Of a stretch of 64,000 bases of DNA, positions 1-7,145 are shown in pieces. The translations under genes were made by a program, and so were the position numbers. The notes beneath the pieces are model-generated. The model had not been told where the DNA came from. It did no database searches and saw only the letters and a program-made list of their open reading frames with translations. The stretch is from contig NZ_JAQITA010000009.1 in NCBI RefSeq assembly GCF_028618575.1, positions 1-64,000 on the forward strand, given 5' to 3'. Position 1 is the first letter of the stretch, and every line of letters begins with the position of its first letter. The DNA comes from Bartonella sp. ML70XJBT.G (GTDB taxonomy: Bacteria; Pseudomonadota; Alphaproteobacteria; Rhizobiales; Rhizobiaceae).

Positions 1-90
1 GAATTACAGGAAAGTGAATATGCCCCTCTCTATAGACTTGGCTTTAGAGTTGAAGAAGTTGAGCAATTGATCAGAGAGAATAAAGAGTGA
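1..90 (+). CDS. C-terminal end of an unidentified protein (truncated by window edge)
   Basis: An open frame enters from the left edge and ends at TGA 88-90, giving the last 29 residues of a protein. The tail is charged (ends RENKE) and shows no motif I recognise. It lies just before a rho-independent terminator and a phage-type lysis cassette on the same strand, so a phage structural or packaging origin is plausible but is only inferred from position. Confidence 0.55.
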   Translation, partial: ELQESEYAPLYRLGFRVEEVEQLIRENKE

Positions 91-125
91 AGAGCTTATA
101 GAATAATTGAAAAACCACTTTATCG

Positions 126-152
126 AGCCCCGCTTATGTGGGGCTTTTTTTT
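126..152 (+). terminator. Rho-independent terminator just before the lysis cassette
   Basis: A perfect 6-bp stem (AGCCCC 126-131 with GGGGCT 140-145), an 8-nt loop and an uninterrupted T run to 152. It ends only 2 nt before the Shine-Dalgarno sequence of the lysozyme gene (GGAGG 155-159). It should end transcription of the upstream gene, so lysis genes would need read-through, antitermination or their own promoter. Confidence 0.8.
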
Positions 153-164
153 ATGGAGGAACAG

Positions 165-827
165 ATGAGAAGGATCTCACAAGAAGGATTAGAGCTGATT
201 AAACAATGGGAAGGCTTGCGATTAGAAGCGTATAAGGATACGGCGTGCATCTGGACGATAGGTTACGGTCATACCAGCCATGCGGGCAAACCTTTGGTCC
301 ACAAGGGCATGCGTATTACAAAAGAGCAAGCGGAAGAAATCCTTTGTGAGGACTTAAAGCAATTTGAGAAGTCGGTAGACCAATCGGTGACGGTTACCTT
401 AACAGATAGCCAATTTGCGGCATTGGTGTCGTTTTGTTATAATGTAGGCACAAAAGCTTTTTGCCAATCGACATTATTGAAAAAGCTTAATCAAGGGGAT
501 TACGAATCGGTTCCGGTGGAATTACAGAAATGGAATAAGGTAGGAGGCAAACGTCTTAAAGGATTAGCTAACCGTAGAGCCGCTGAATCAGGGTTATGGG
601 CAAAGGGCTCTTATGTTTGTTCCAATTACCAAACAGTGGAAACCAAGAATAGAGCAGGTCTTTTCCAATTAGAGGCGCTTGCCCCGATTATAGGCTCTTG
701 TTCTGGGTTTGGAGGACTTTTGGTTGGCAATGGACCAGTGCAATGGGCATTGGCAGGGATAATGGTTTTAGCGGCGCTCACAGGTGTTGTGATTGTAGCC
801 AAGCGGTTTAAGGAACAGCGCTTGTGA
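165..827 (+). CDS. Phage-type lysozyme / endolysin (glycoside hydrolase family 24) with C-terminal membrane segment
   Basis: Hydrolyses the glycan strands of peptidoglycan during phage lysis. The T4-lysozyme triad is visible with exact family spacing: Glu16 (WEG), Asp25 (YKD) and Thr31 (in WTIGYGHT), 9 and 6 residues apart. The catalytic domain spans roughly residues 4-150. The last 45 residues are hydrophobic and Gly/Ala-rich, with a clear membrane segment at about 193-212 followed by a basic tail (KRFKEQRL). There is no N-terminal signal or SAR segment. I chose ATG 165 because GGAGG lies 5 nt upstream; the in-frame GTG at 138 is inside the terminator hairpin. The stop overlaps the next gene (GTGA 824-827), so the cassette is translationally coupled. 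Best explained as the lysis module of a prophage or gene-transfer-agent-like element. Confidence 0.9.
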   Translation: MRRISQEGLELIKQWEGLRLEAYKDTACIWTIGYGHTSHAGKPLVHKGMRITKEQAEEILCEDLKQFEKSVDQSVTVTLTDSQFAALVSFCYNVGTKAFCQSTLLKKLNQGDYESVPVELQKWNKVGGKRLKGLANRRAAESGLWAKGSYVCSNYQTVETKNRAGLFQLEALAPIIGSCSGFGGLLVGNGPVQWALAGIMVLAALTGVVIVAKRFKEQRL

Positions 828-1051
828 TTTATTGGGTGAAAAGAAATCTGTCTCTTCTGTTAACGGCTATAGCCGTTTTTTTTATCGCTTTGGCGAAAGC
901 CTTTCATGTTGGCAAGCAAAGCGAGCGGCATAAGCAGGTAGAGACAGCCTTAAAGAGAGCGAGAACACGTCTTGAGGTTGAAAATGAAGTTAATCAAAAA
1001 AGTGATTCTAGTGTGCGTGCTGCTCTGTCTCGTTGGGTGCGCAGCAAATAG
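824..1051 (+). CDS. Rz-like inner-membrane spanin subunit (i-spanin candidate)
   Basis: A 75-residue protein with one N-terminal membrane segment (about 9-27), then a highly charged, coiled-coil-like helix rich in Lys, Arg and Glu. This is the architecture of lambda Rz-type i-spanins, which span the periplasm and fuse inner and outer membranes in the last step of lysis. It starts at GTG 824 inside the lysozyme stop codon and shares its last 68 nt, in another frame, with a lipoprotein gene. That nested arrangement is the hallmark of Rz/Rz1 pairs. Primary sequence is not diagnostic in this family, so the call rests on topology and gene order. Confidence 0.7.
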   Translation: MIYWVKRNLSLLLTAIAVFFIALAKAFHVGKQSERHKQVETALKRARTRLEVENEVNQKSDSSVRAALSRWVRSK

Positions 1052-1199
1052 ATCTGTTTCTTGTGTTGGTTGGTTGCCCATTTATTTGGATAAACAAGAT
1101 GTTCAGGTCATCAGTTCCAACCTAGCAAGAGATATATTGAAACATAATCAACAGGGAGCGCAGGAATGTGGTTGGAAAGATGTCCAAGAAAGAAGATAA
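984..1199 (+). CDS. Rz1-like outer-membrane lipoprotein (o-spanin candidate)
   Basis: A 71-residue product with a short basic N-terminus, a hydrophobic signal and a lipobox LVGC ending at Cys19, so it should be processed by signal peptidase II and lipidated. It begins at ATG 984 within the Rz-like gene in a different frame and runs past its end. Small lipoproteins embedded in an i-spanin gene are the known partners that complete the spanin complex. A TTG four codons upstream is open but would lengthen the n-region without need. Less Pro-rich than lambda Rz1. Confidence 0.7.
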   Translation: MKLIKKVILVCVLLCLVGCAANRSVSCVGWLPIYLDKQDVQVISSNLARDILKHNQQGAQECGWKDVQERR

Positions 1200-1395
1200 C
1201 ACCAAACAACTGACAGAAACGGAACAACAGCTCCTTCATGAGATGATAGAGACGTATCAAGGCATAAAGATGATGTCACGTATTATGAAGTGGATTGCCC
1301 TTATTGTCTTCATGTTTGTAATCGATTTAGCTCGTTTTATGGAGGCGCTAGAAAATAGTCTCTCACACGTGAAAAAATGGCTCACGAAGAGTTAG
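1180..1395 (+). CDS. Small single-span membrane protein of the lysis cassette (holin candidate)
   Basis: A 71-residue protein: charged N-terminus (Lys/Glu/Thr/Gln), one strong membrane segment at about residues 37-55 and a short basic tail. It overlaps the end of the lipoprotein gene by 20 nt, so it belongs to the same transcript. No other holin is visible in the cassette, and its size and topology allow that role, but single-span holins have no sequence signature. I chose ATG 1180 over the in-frame GTG at 1168. Confidence 0.6.
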   Translation: MSKKEDNTKQLTETEQQLLHEMIETYQGIKMMSRIMKWIALIVFMFVIDLARFMEALENSLSHVKKWLTKS

Positions 1396-1456
1396 AGAAA
1401 TAGCAAAAAAAGACCTCGGAAAGAAGTTCTGATTCGCAATAATTGAGAGGTATATT

Positions 1457-1526
1457 GAGAATCCTATTCCCTTACTTTTATTCGGGTATCCCTTACCTCT
1501 TAAAACATATGAGAAATCAATATGTT
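1457..1526. repeat. Sequence shared with 58851-58920, in the downstream flank of tRNA-Glu
   Basis: About 70 nt that align with 58851-58920 at roughly three quarters identity by eye, with one single-base gap. Shared blocks include ATCCTA, TTTTATT, a TCCC-TACCT block and TTAAAA. Both copies lie a few tens of bases past the 3' end of a minus-strand tRNA gene. Read on the minus strand, this copy also contains a 7-bp hairpin (AACATAT...ATATGTT) followed by T residues, which may terminate tRNA-Glu. Confidence 0.5.
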
Positions 1527-1546
1527 ATTTAAGAGAAAAAGAAGTA

Positions 1547-1621
1547 TGGTACGCCCAAGGGGAATCGAACCCCTGTTTCCGCCGTGAAAGGGCGGCGTCC
1601 TGACCGCTAGACGATGGGCGC
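1547..1621 (-). tRNA. tRNA-Glu (anticodon TTC)
   Basis: A full cloverleaf reads on the minus strand: acceptor GCGCCCA pairs with TGGGCGT, D-arm GTCTAGCGGTCAGGAC, anticodon loop CTTTCAC giving TTC, T-loop TTCGATT and an encoded CCA end (1547-1549). Confidence 0.95.
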
Positions 1622-2654
1622 AAACCAATGAAGAGGCTTATAGAGAGGATCTTTTTAATTCGCAAGCCCTCTGCGTGATTTTTTTGAAAAAAACATATTT
1701 TATGAGATTATTTTTCGCTATGCTTCTCTGAAAAGTGGAATAAATAATCATTTTTCTCTGTTTACTTTATGCAGTTAAATGAGGAGATTTTTGGAAGAGA
1801 ATAAAAGTTTAACACTTCTTGCTCTTTCCTATATTTAAAATCTTTTTGTTTGAAGGTTTCTGTACATGGAGAAATTAATTTAATTAGGCGTGGACATCAT
1901 TCGGCAATATTTGAGGATCGCGTTATATATAAGCCAAGCTTATGGTTCCTGTTTTGAGATAAGATTTATTAAGACGTTTGAATGTAGGAACAGACGTTTA
2001 AATTATATGACGCTAGCAGGGTATGTAGTCTTCACTTCTATTTTATTATATTCATCTTTTTCATTTTTCAAAACTTGAGTGTTTTTCACTGGGCATTACT
2101 TGTCTTTGGATTTTTTGCTTTGTTTATTAGTTTAGTTTTTATGAATAAAGTTTTGTTTTTTAAAATAGAACTGTTTTTTGATATAATTTGTTGATAAAAT
2201 CTGCATCTATAGATTTAACAGTTCCCATTGAGAATGTTTGCAATAGTCTACATGGAATATATTAAAAAATGTTAGACTAGCGGATATGTTTTTCTATTGA
2301 AAATAGATGAATTATAGTTTTATGCAATGTAAAATCCTGTTGAGAATATCGGATATTTCCATAAGAGTGTTTGTGAGCAATCTATAGAGAAATATATAAA
2401 GAAGGATGGGGGGCGTAGTTAAGATTTTTATGCTCTCATGGCATTTTCAATATTTAAAATAAGCATTTTATAGAGATTCTTCATTTTTGAGAAAAGATTT
2501 GAGAAAAAGAAATGTTAGTGTTTTAAGAATTTTGGTTATATGAGTGGTGCTGTTGTACGAGGGTAAAAATTGGTTTAGATAAAATGGGGGACTTCTTTAG
2601 ATCATACTGGTTATAAGTGTTATTTGGATTGATTAGCAGGTTATTTAAATATTT
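1622..2654. other. Intergenic region, no gene supported
   Basis: About 1 kb of AT-rich DNA between tRNA-Glu and hom. The only open frames are short (for example 62 codons at 1890-2078) with no recognisable motif or convincing ribosome binding site. I see no RNA gene or intact mobile element. Confidence 0.6.
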
Positions 2655-2698
2655 TTTAGAGAAGATAGGGATAAGCTTTAGAGAAGATAGGGATAAGC
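2655..2698. repeat. Perfect 22-nt tandem duplication upstream of hom
   Basis: Two identical, adjacent 22-nt units, 2655-2676 and 2677-2698, each starting TTTAGAGAAGATAGGG and ending ATAAGC. The second unit ends 9 nt before the hom start codon, so any ribosome-binding sequence of hom lies in the repeat. Confidence 0.9.
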
Positions 2699-2707
2699 AG
2701 TTAGATA

Positions 2708-4018
2708 ATGAGAGAGGCTTTAAGGGTTGGTATTGCGGGGCTTGGTACTGTTGGTAGTTCAGTTATTCGAATTTTACGTGAAAAATCCAATAGTTTGGCT
2801 GACCAATGTGGACGTGCAATTAAAATTGTTGCGGTTAGTGCGCGTGATAAAAGCCGTAACCGTGGCATTGATTTGAGTGATGTAAAATGGTTTGATTCAC
2901 CTGTAGAAATGGCTGCTTCTCATGAGATTGATGTTTTTGTTGAGCTCATTGGTGGCGAATTAGAGGTTGTGTATACAGCTGTTAATAAGGCGCTTGAGGC
3001 TGGGCATCACGTTGTTACTGCTAATAAAGCGCTTCTCGCCAAACACGGGGTGGCACTTGCTGTTAATGCAGAAAAGAAAGGTGTGTTCCTTCATTTTGAA
3101 GCCGCCGTTGCAGGGGGAATCCCTGTCATTAAAGCGATGAGAGAATCACTTGTTGGTAATCAAATATCGCGGATTTATGGCATTCTTAATGGTACATGCA
3201 ACTATATATTAACGCGCATGTTTACAGAAGGTCTTTCATTTAAGGATTGTTTGGAAGATGCACAGAGGCTTGGTTATGCTGAAACGGATCCCACTTTCGA
3301 TATTGGAGGTCATGATACTGCTCATAAGTTAGCTTTATTGACAAGTTTGGCATTTGGAACGACCGTTTCGTTAGATGATGTTTATGTTGAAGGAATTAGC
3401 AATATTTCGCAGGTTGATATCCGTGCTGCTGATGAATTGGGATATCGGATTAAGCTTTTAGGAGTTGCTTTAAAGACCGATACTGGAATTGAACAGCGTG
3501 TTCACCCCACAATGGTACCAACATCATCAATGATTGCGCAGATTCACGGTGTGACCAATGCTCTTTCTATTCAAAGTGATTTATTGGGTGAACTCTTATT
3601 TTCTGGTCCCGGTGCTGGGGGAGTGGCAACAGCATCAGCGGTTATTGGTGACTTAGCTGATATAGCGAAAACACATCCTCATTTTCAGTATGCACCTGTT
3701 TTAAGAAGTCCAGCGTTGAGCCTTGCTCCGCACAAAAAAGCGCGTATTTCTCATCATGCAGGTGGTTATTTTATTCGTTTAAATGTTCATGATCGTGCTG
3801 GGGTTTTTGCAGCGGTTGCAAAGCATATGGCTGATAATTACATTTCATTAGAGTCGATTGTTCAAAGGCCTTTTGTAGAAAGCCAGATAGTCAAAACAAT
3901 TATTTTAATAACGCATGAGACAACGGAAGTGAATGTACGCAAAGCGCTTGCTGCAATTGAAAAAGATGGACATCTTGTTGCAAAATCTCAATTCATTCGT
4001 ATTGAACCTATAGGATAG
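2708..4018 (+). CDS. hom: Homoserine dehydrogenase
   Basis: Reduces aspartate-4-semialdehyde to homoserine with NAD(P)H, the branch point to threonine and methionine. The N-terminal Rossmann fold begins with GLGTVG (residues 11-16). The conserved NGTCNYI segment starts near residue 161, followed by the catalytic-domain stretch AETDPTFDIGG and a downstream Lys. A C-terminal ACT domain (about 352-430) suggests allosteric feedback, typically by threonine. At 436 residues it has normal length for the monofunctional enzyme and is not fused to aspartokinase. ATG 2708 has only a weak upstream purine stretch, which lies in a tandem repeat. Confidence 0.95.
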   Translation: MREALRVGIAGLGTVGSSVIRILREKSNSLADQCGRAIKIVAVSARDKSRNRGIDLSDVKWFDSPVEMAASHEIDVFVELIGGELEVVYTAVNKALEAGHHVVTANKALLAKHGVALAVNAEKKGVFLHFEAAVAGGIPVIKAMRESLVGNQISRIYGILNGTCNYILTRMFTEGLSFKDCLEDAQRLGYAETDPTFDIGGHDTAHKLALLTSLAFGTTVSLDDVYVEGISNISQVDIRAADELGYRIKLLGVALKTDTGIEQRVHPTMVPTSSMIAQIHGVTNALSIQSDLLGELLFSGPGAGGVATASAVIGDLADIAKTHPHFQYAPVLRSPALSLAPHKKARISHHAGGYFIRLNVHDRAGVFAAVAKHMADNYISLESIVQRPFVESQIVKTIILITHETTEVNVRKALAAIEKDGHLVAKSQFIRIEPIG

Positions 4019-4172
4019 AACTGGTAATTTGTTTATGATGACAAATAAAGGCTGGAGTACTGTTTCTCTTGTGGAAAGTACGCATCTTTGTCAAAAGCGT
4101 TCTTCTTTATATTTAGATATTTAGTAATAAATGCTAGTATCTGTTGTATTGCTTTTTCAGTAGGAATTTTAT

Positions 4173-5159
4173 ATGCCAGCAACTCAGAAAATTTTAAATG
4201 GGCTTGATCGTATTTTAACACTTGAATTGGTACGCGTAACTGAACGTGCTGCTGTTGCTGCGGCACGCTGGCGTGGACGTGGTGATGAAAAGGCTGCTGA
4301 TCAAGCTGCTGTGGATGCCATGCGTCAGGAACTTAATCAGTTGCCTATTGATGGAACAGTGGTTATTGGCGAAGGTGAACGCGATGAAGCTCCTATGTTG
4401 TATATTGGAGAGAAAGTCGGTTTACAAAATGGACTGGCGATTGATATCGCGCTTGATCCACTTGAAGGAACGACAATTTGTGCAAAAAATCTTCCTAATT
4501 CTTTAGCAGTGGTTGCCATTGCTGAAAAGGGGAACCTCCTTTATGCTCCTGATGTTTATATGAAAAAAATTGCTATTGGTCCTGGTTATCCAAAGGGGAT
4601 TGTTGATATAGATGCGCATCCTGCTGATAATATTCACGCTCTTGCTAAAGCTCGGGGTGTGAGCGTTAATCAGATTACTGTTTGTATTATGGATCGTCCT
4701 CGCCATACAAAACTGATTGATGAAGTGCGCGCAACAGGTGCATCAATTCGTTTAATTGGTGATGGGGATGTTGCAGCTGTTATTGATACAACTGATTCAG
4801 AGGAAACGGGTATTGATATCTATATGGGGATTGGTGGAGCTCCAGAGGGTGTGTTAGCCGCTGCAGCCTTACGTTGTATTGGTGGACAGATGCAAGGGTG
4901 TTTGCTGCTTGATACAGACGAAAAAATCGCGCGTGCAGCCAAAATGGGGATCGATAACCCTAATAAAATTTACACAATGGAAGAAATGGTAAAGGGGGAC
5001 GTGTTATTTTCTGCAACAGGTGTCACGGACGGCAATATGCTTTCTGGTGTTAAATTTACTTCTCGTTATATTCAGACAGAAACCCTTGTAATGCGTTCGC
5101 ATACGGGCACCATCCGCAATATTAAAGCACAGCATAGGGATTATTCAAAGTTTGATTAA
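4173..5159 (+). CDS. glpX: Fructose-1,6-bisphosphatase, class II (GlpX type)
   Basis: Dephosphorylates fructose-1,6-bisphosphate to fructose-6-phosphate in gluconeogenesis. GlpX signatures are visible: GEGERDEAPMLYIGEKVG from about residue 66 and the metal-binding DPLEGTT at 95-101. The GDGDVAA and GIGGAPEGV stretches complete the fold. At 328 residues it is full length. It follows hom on the same strand after 154 nt, an arrangement common in related genomes, and probably shares its transcript. Confidence 0.95.
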   Translation: MPATQKILNGLDRILTLELVRVTERAAVAAARWRGRGDEKAADQAAVDAMRQELNQLPIDGTVVIGEGERDEAPMLYIGEKVGLQNGLAIDIALDPLEGTTICAKNLPNSLAVVAIAEKGNLLYAPDVYMKKIAIGPGYPKGIVDIDAHPADNIHALAKARGVSVNQITVCIMDRPRHTKLIDEVRATGASIRLIGDGDVAAVIDTTDSEETGIDIYMGIGGAPEGVLAAAALRCIGGQMQGCLLLDTDEKIARAAKMGIDNPNKIYTMEEMVKGDVLFSATGVTDGNMLSGVKFTSRYIQTETLVMRSHTGTIRNIKAQHRDYSKFD

Positions 5160-5212
5160 CCCCTTGTTTTTGCTGTAGCTCTTCAAAAACAAAAATCATC
5201 TGTTGGGGAGGC

Positions 5213-5255
5213 ACACTTCCATGAGCTTGCTAAGAAATAGACTCATGGGAAGTGT
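5213..5255. repeat. Inverted repeat (long hairpin) between convergent glpX and ilvE
   Basis: The arms ACACTTCCATGAG (5213-5225) and CTCATGGGAAGTGT (5242-5255) pair over 13 bp with one bulged G and a 16-nt spacer. No T run follows on either strand. A weaker A/T-rich hairpin (TTGTTTTTG 5164-5172 with CAAAAACAA 5184-5192) precedes it. Together they may form a bidirectional end for the two convergent genes. Confidence 0.6.
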
Positions 5256-5282
5256 TGGCGGTTATGTTTAGAGATGATCTTT

Positions 5283-6392
5283 CTATGATGAGAGTTTGAC
5301 AGAGTGTACCCAACCATTTTTATCTTCTCTATCGCCTTTTTGAAGCTCAACAAGCTGTGTGCGGAGTTGTTTTGTTATCTCACCAACCATTCCATCTCCG
5401 ATAACGAATTCACCACCTTTATATTTGAAATGACCAATTGATGTAATAACGGCTGCTGTACCACAAGCAAAGGCTTCTTTAAGATGACCACTTCGTGCAT
5501 CTTCTTTAAGGGATTCAAAAGAATAAGGACGTTCTTCTATCGCTAATCCCATTTGTTGAGCTAATTGTAAAATTGAATGACGTGTTATTCCTGGAAGAAT
5601 AGTGCCAGTTAGTGCAGGTGTTACAAGTGTATTATCTGCCATAATAAAGCAAGCATTCATACCACCAAGCTCTTCAATCCATCTATGTTCAACCATGTCA
5701 AGGAAGAGTACTTGGCTACAATTATTTTCAGTTGCGATTTTTTGTGCAAGTAAGCTTGCTGCATAGTTCCCTCCACATTTTGCTGCACCTGTTCCTCCCA
5801 GACCAGCACGGCTATAATCTGTTTCAATCCATACGCTGACAGATCTCTCTTCTCCTTTGAAATATGATTCAACCGGAGATGCTACGATACAGAAAAGATA
5901 TTCTTCAGAAGGGCGAACGCCCAAAAAGTTTTCATTGCCAAACATAAATGGACGTATGTAGAGGCTAGCATTTGGACTTCCAGAAACCCATTTTTGATCA
6001 ATTCTTACCAATTTATGAACAGCTTCTAAAAAAATGTCCTCTGGCAACTCAGGCATAGCTAAGCGTTTTGCTGATTCTATGAAGCGTTGTGCATTGGCGT
6101 CAGGGCGAAACAATAAAATACGCCCGTCTTTTGCGCGATATGCTTTTAAACCTTCAAAAATTTCTTGCGCATAATGCAAAACAGCACTTGCTGGGCTAAT
6201 CTCTAAAGGCTTGTATGGAGAAATAACAGCGTTATGCCAACCTTTGGTTTTAGTCCATTGGATGGTACATATGTGATCTGTAAAAAACTGCCCAAAACCA
6301 GGATCTTGAAGAATACGCTCACGTTTTTCATCTGAGAAAGGTGATGGATGTTGTTCTATTTTAAACGGAATTGATGATGCAGGAGAGCTCAT
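5283..6392 (-). CDS. ilvE: Branched-chain amino acid aminotransferase
   Basis: A PLP-dependent class IV (fold type IV) transaminase acting on leucine, isoleucine and valine and their 2-oxoacids. The protein has the long N-terminal form of the larger BCAT subgroup (369 residues). Visible are the EIFEGLKAYR motif, the AAKCGGNYAAS segment carrying the Schiff-base lysine, and the EELGGMNACF and GTAAVITSIG regions that bind cofactor and substrate. ATG at 6392 has an AAGG-type binding site upstream. It converges on glpX and is transcribed alone. Confidence 0.93.
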   Translation of the reverse strand: MSSPASSIPFKIEQHPSPFSDEKRERILQDPGFGQFFTDHICTIQWTKTKGWHNAVISPYKPLEISPASAVLHYAQEIFEGLKAYRAKDGRILLFRPDANAQRFIESAKRLAMPELPEDIFLEAVHKLVRIDQKWVSGSPNASLYIRPFMFGNENFLGVRPSEEYLFCIVASPVESYFKGEERSVSVWIETDYSRAGLGGTGAAKCGGNYAASLLAQKIATENNCSQVLFLDMVEHRWIEELGGMNACFIMADNTLVTPALTGTILPGITRHSILQLAQQMGLAIEERPYSFESLKEDARSGHLKEAFACGTAAVITSIGHFKYKGGEFVIGDGMVGEITKQLRTQLVELQKGDREDKNGWVHSVKLSS

Positions 6393-6689
6393 AAGTAAAA
6401 CCTTTTGCGATGTGCTTTATTTCTAGATATTTTATATTATAAAAAATAAAGGAATTCTTTTAATGGAGCACTTTATTATTAGCAAATTAGTTGTGTCAAT
6501 GCTTTATTATAAATTAAAAGAAGGGTTATTGAGAGATGCTTTGTTGCTGTTTTTGTGTCTTCCTTCTGAATTTTATCAAATCATCAGGAACCTTTATACA
6601 TATTGGTCGTTTCCTAAAAAGTGTCTAATAATTTCATATATGTATATCTTATAACTTGAAGGTAGGGGAGTTTAGAAAAGGAATTTACT

Positions 6690-6992
6690 ATGATTGATAG
6701 AAATTACCACACATACGAGGAACGTCTTTCTGAAGAACAGAAAGAGCGTGAGCAGCGTAATGCAATTGGTAAAGGTATCCTTGCCATTCTTTTAGCGCTT
6801 TTTTTACTCTGGCTTATTTTCGGTTTTTTAGGATCTTTTTTTGAAAGGTCTCCTGAACATGTATCTCACTATAATACGACGGAATCAAGCCAAACAATAA
6901 CAACTCCGAAAAAAGATTTAAATCCAACATCTCCAGTACCTTATACCTATAAGGATCAGGGATTGCCTTTATCTCATGAACAAACCCCTTGA
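6690..6992 (+). CDS. Small single-span membrane protein, unknown function
   Basis: A 100-residue protein: a charged Glu/Arg-rich N-terminus (about 1-25), one strong membrane segment (about 29-51, rich in Leu, Phe and Ile), then a polar Thr/Ser/Pro-rich tail. No conserved domain is recognised. GTAGGGGAG lies about 20 nt upstream and a GGAA closer to ATG 6690. It stands alone between divergent ilvE and convergent SPOR gene and is followed by a hairpin at 7110-7138. The topology suggests an inner-membrane protein with an extended polar tail. Confidence 0.6.
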   Translation: MIDRNYHTYEERLSEEQKEREQRNAIGKGILAILLALFLLWLIFGFLGSFFERSPEHVSHYNTTESSQTITTPKKDLNPTSPVPYTYKDQGLPLSHEQTP

Positions 6993-7109
6993 GAGGGGAC
7001 AAATCCAACATGGGGTAAAGAGTAATATGATCTACAATCTATGGAAAAAGGGATCAGATAGATTTTAACTCCTAAAGTTGGCGATAAAGTAATTGCTCTA
7101 AGCATCAAT

Positions 7110-7138
7110 AATGCAACGGTTTTCAATGCCGTTGCATT
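7110..7138. terminator. Hairpin between convergent genes
   Basis: A perfect 10-bp stem (AATGCAACGG 7110-7119 and CCGTTGCATT 7129-7138) with a 9-nt loop. On the plus strand it is followed by a pyrimidine-rich CTTCTCTTT, consistent with termination of the small membrane protein gene. It also lies 8 nt past the end of the SPOR gene on the other strand. Confidence 0.7.
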
Positions 7139-7145
7139 CTTCTCT

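Noticed and set aside
1890-2078. 62-codon open frame in the gap before hom
   Set aside because: No family resemblance, no convincing ribosome-binding site and low-complexity hydrophobic end; expected by chance in A/T-rich DNA.
4033-4266. Minus-strand 77-codon frame overlapping the glpX start
   Set aside because: It is antisense to the leader and N-terminus of glpX and has no family similarity.
6463-6654. 63-codon open frame between ilvE and the small membrane protein
   Set aside because: No motif, poor start context, and amino-acid composition typical of random A/T-rich frames.
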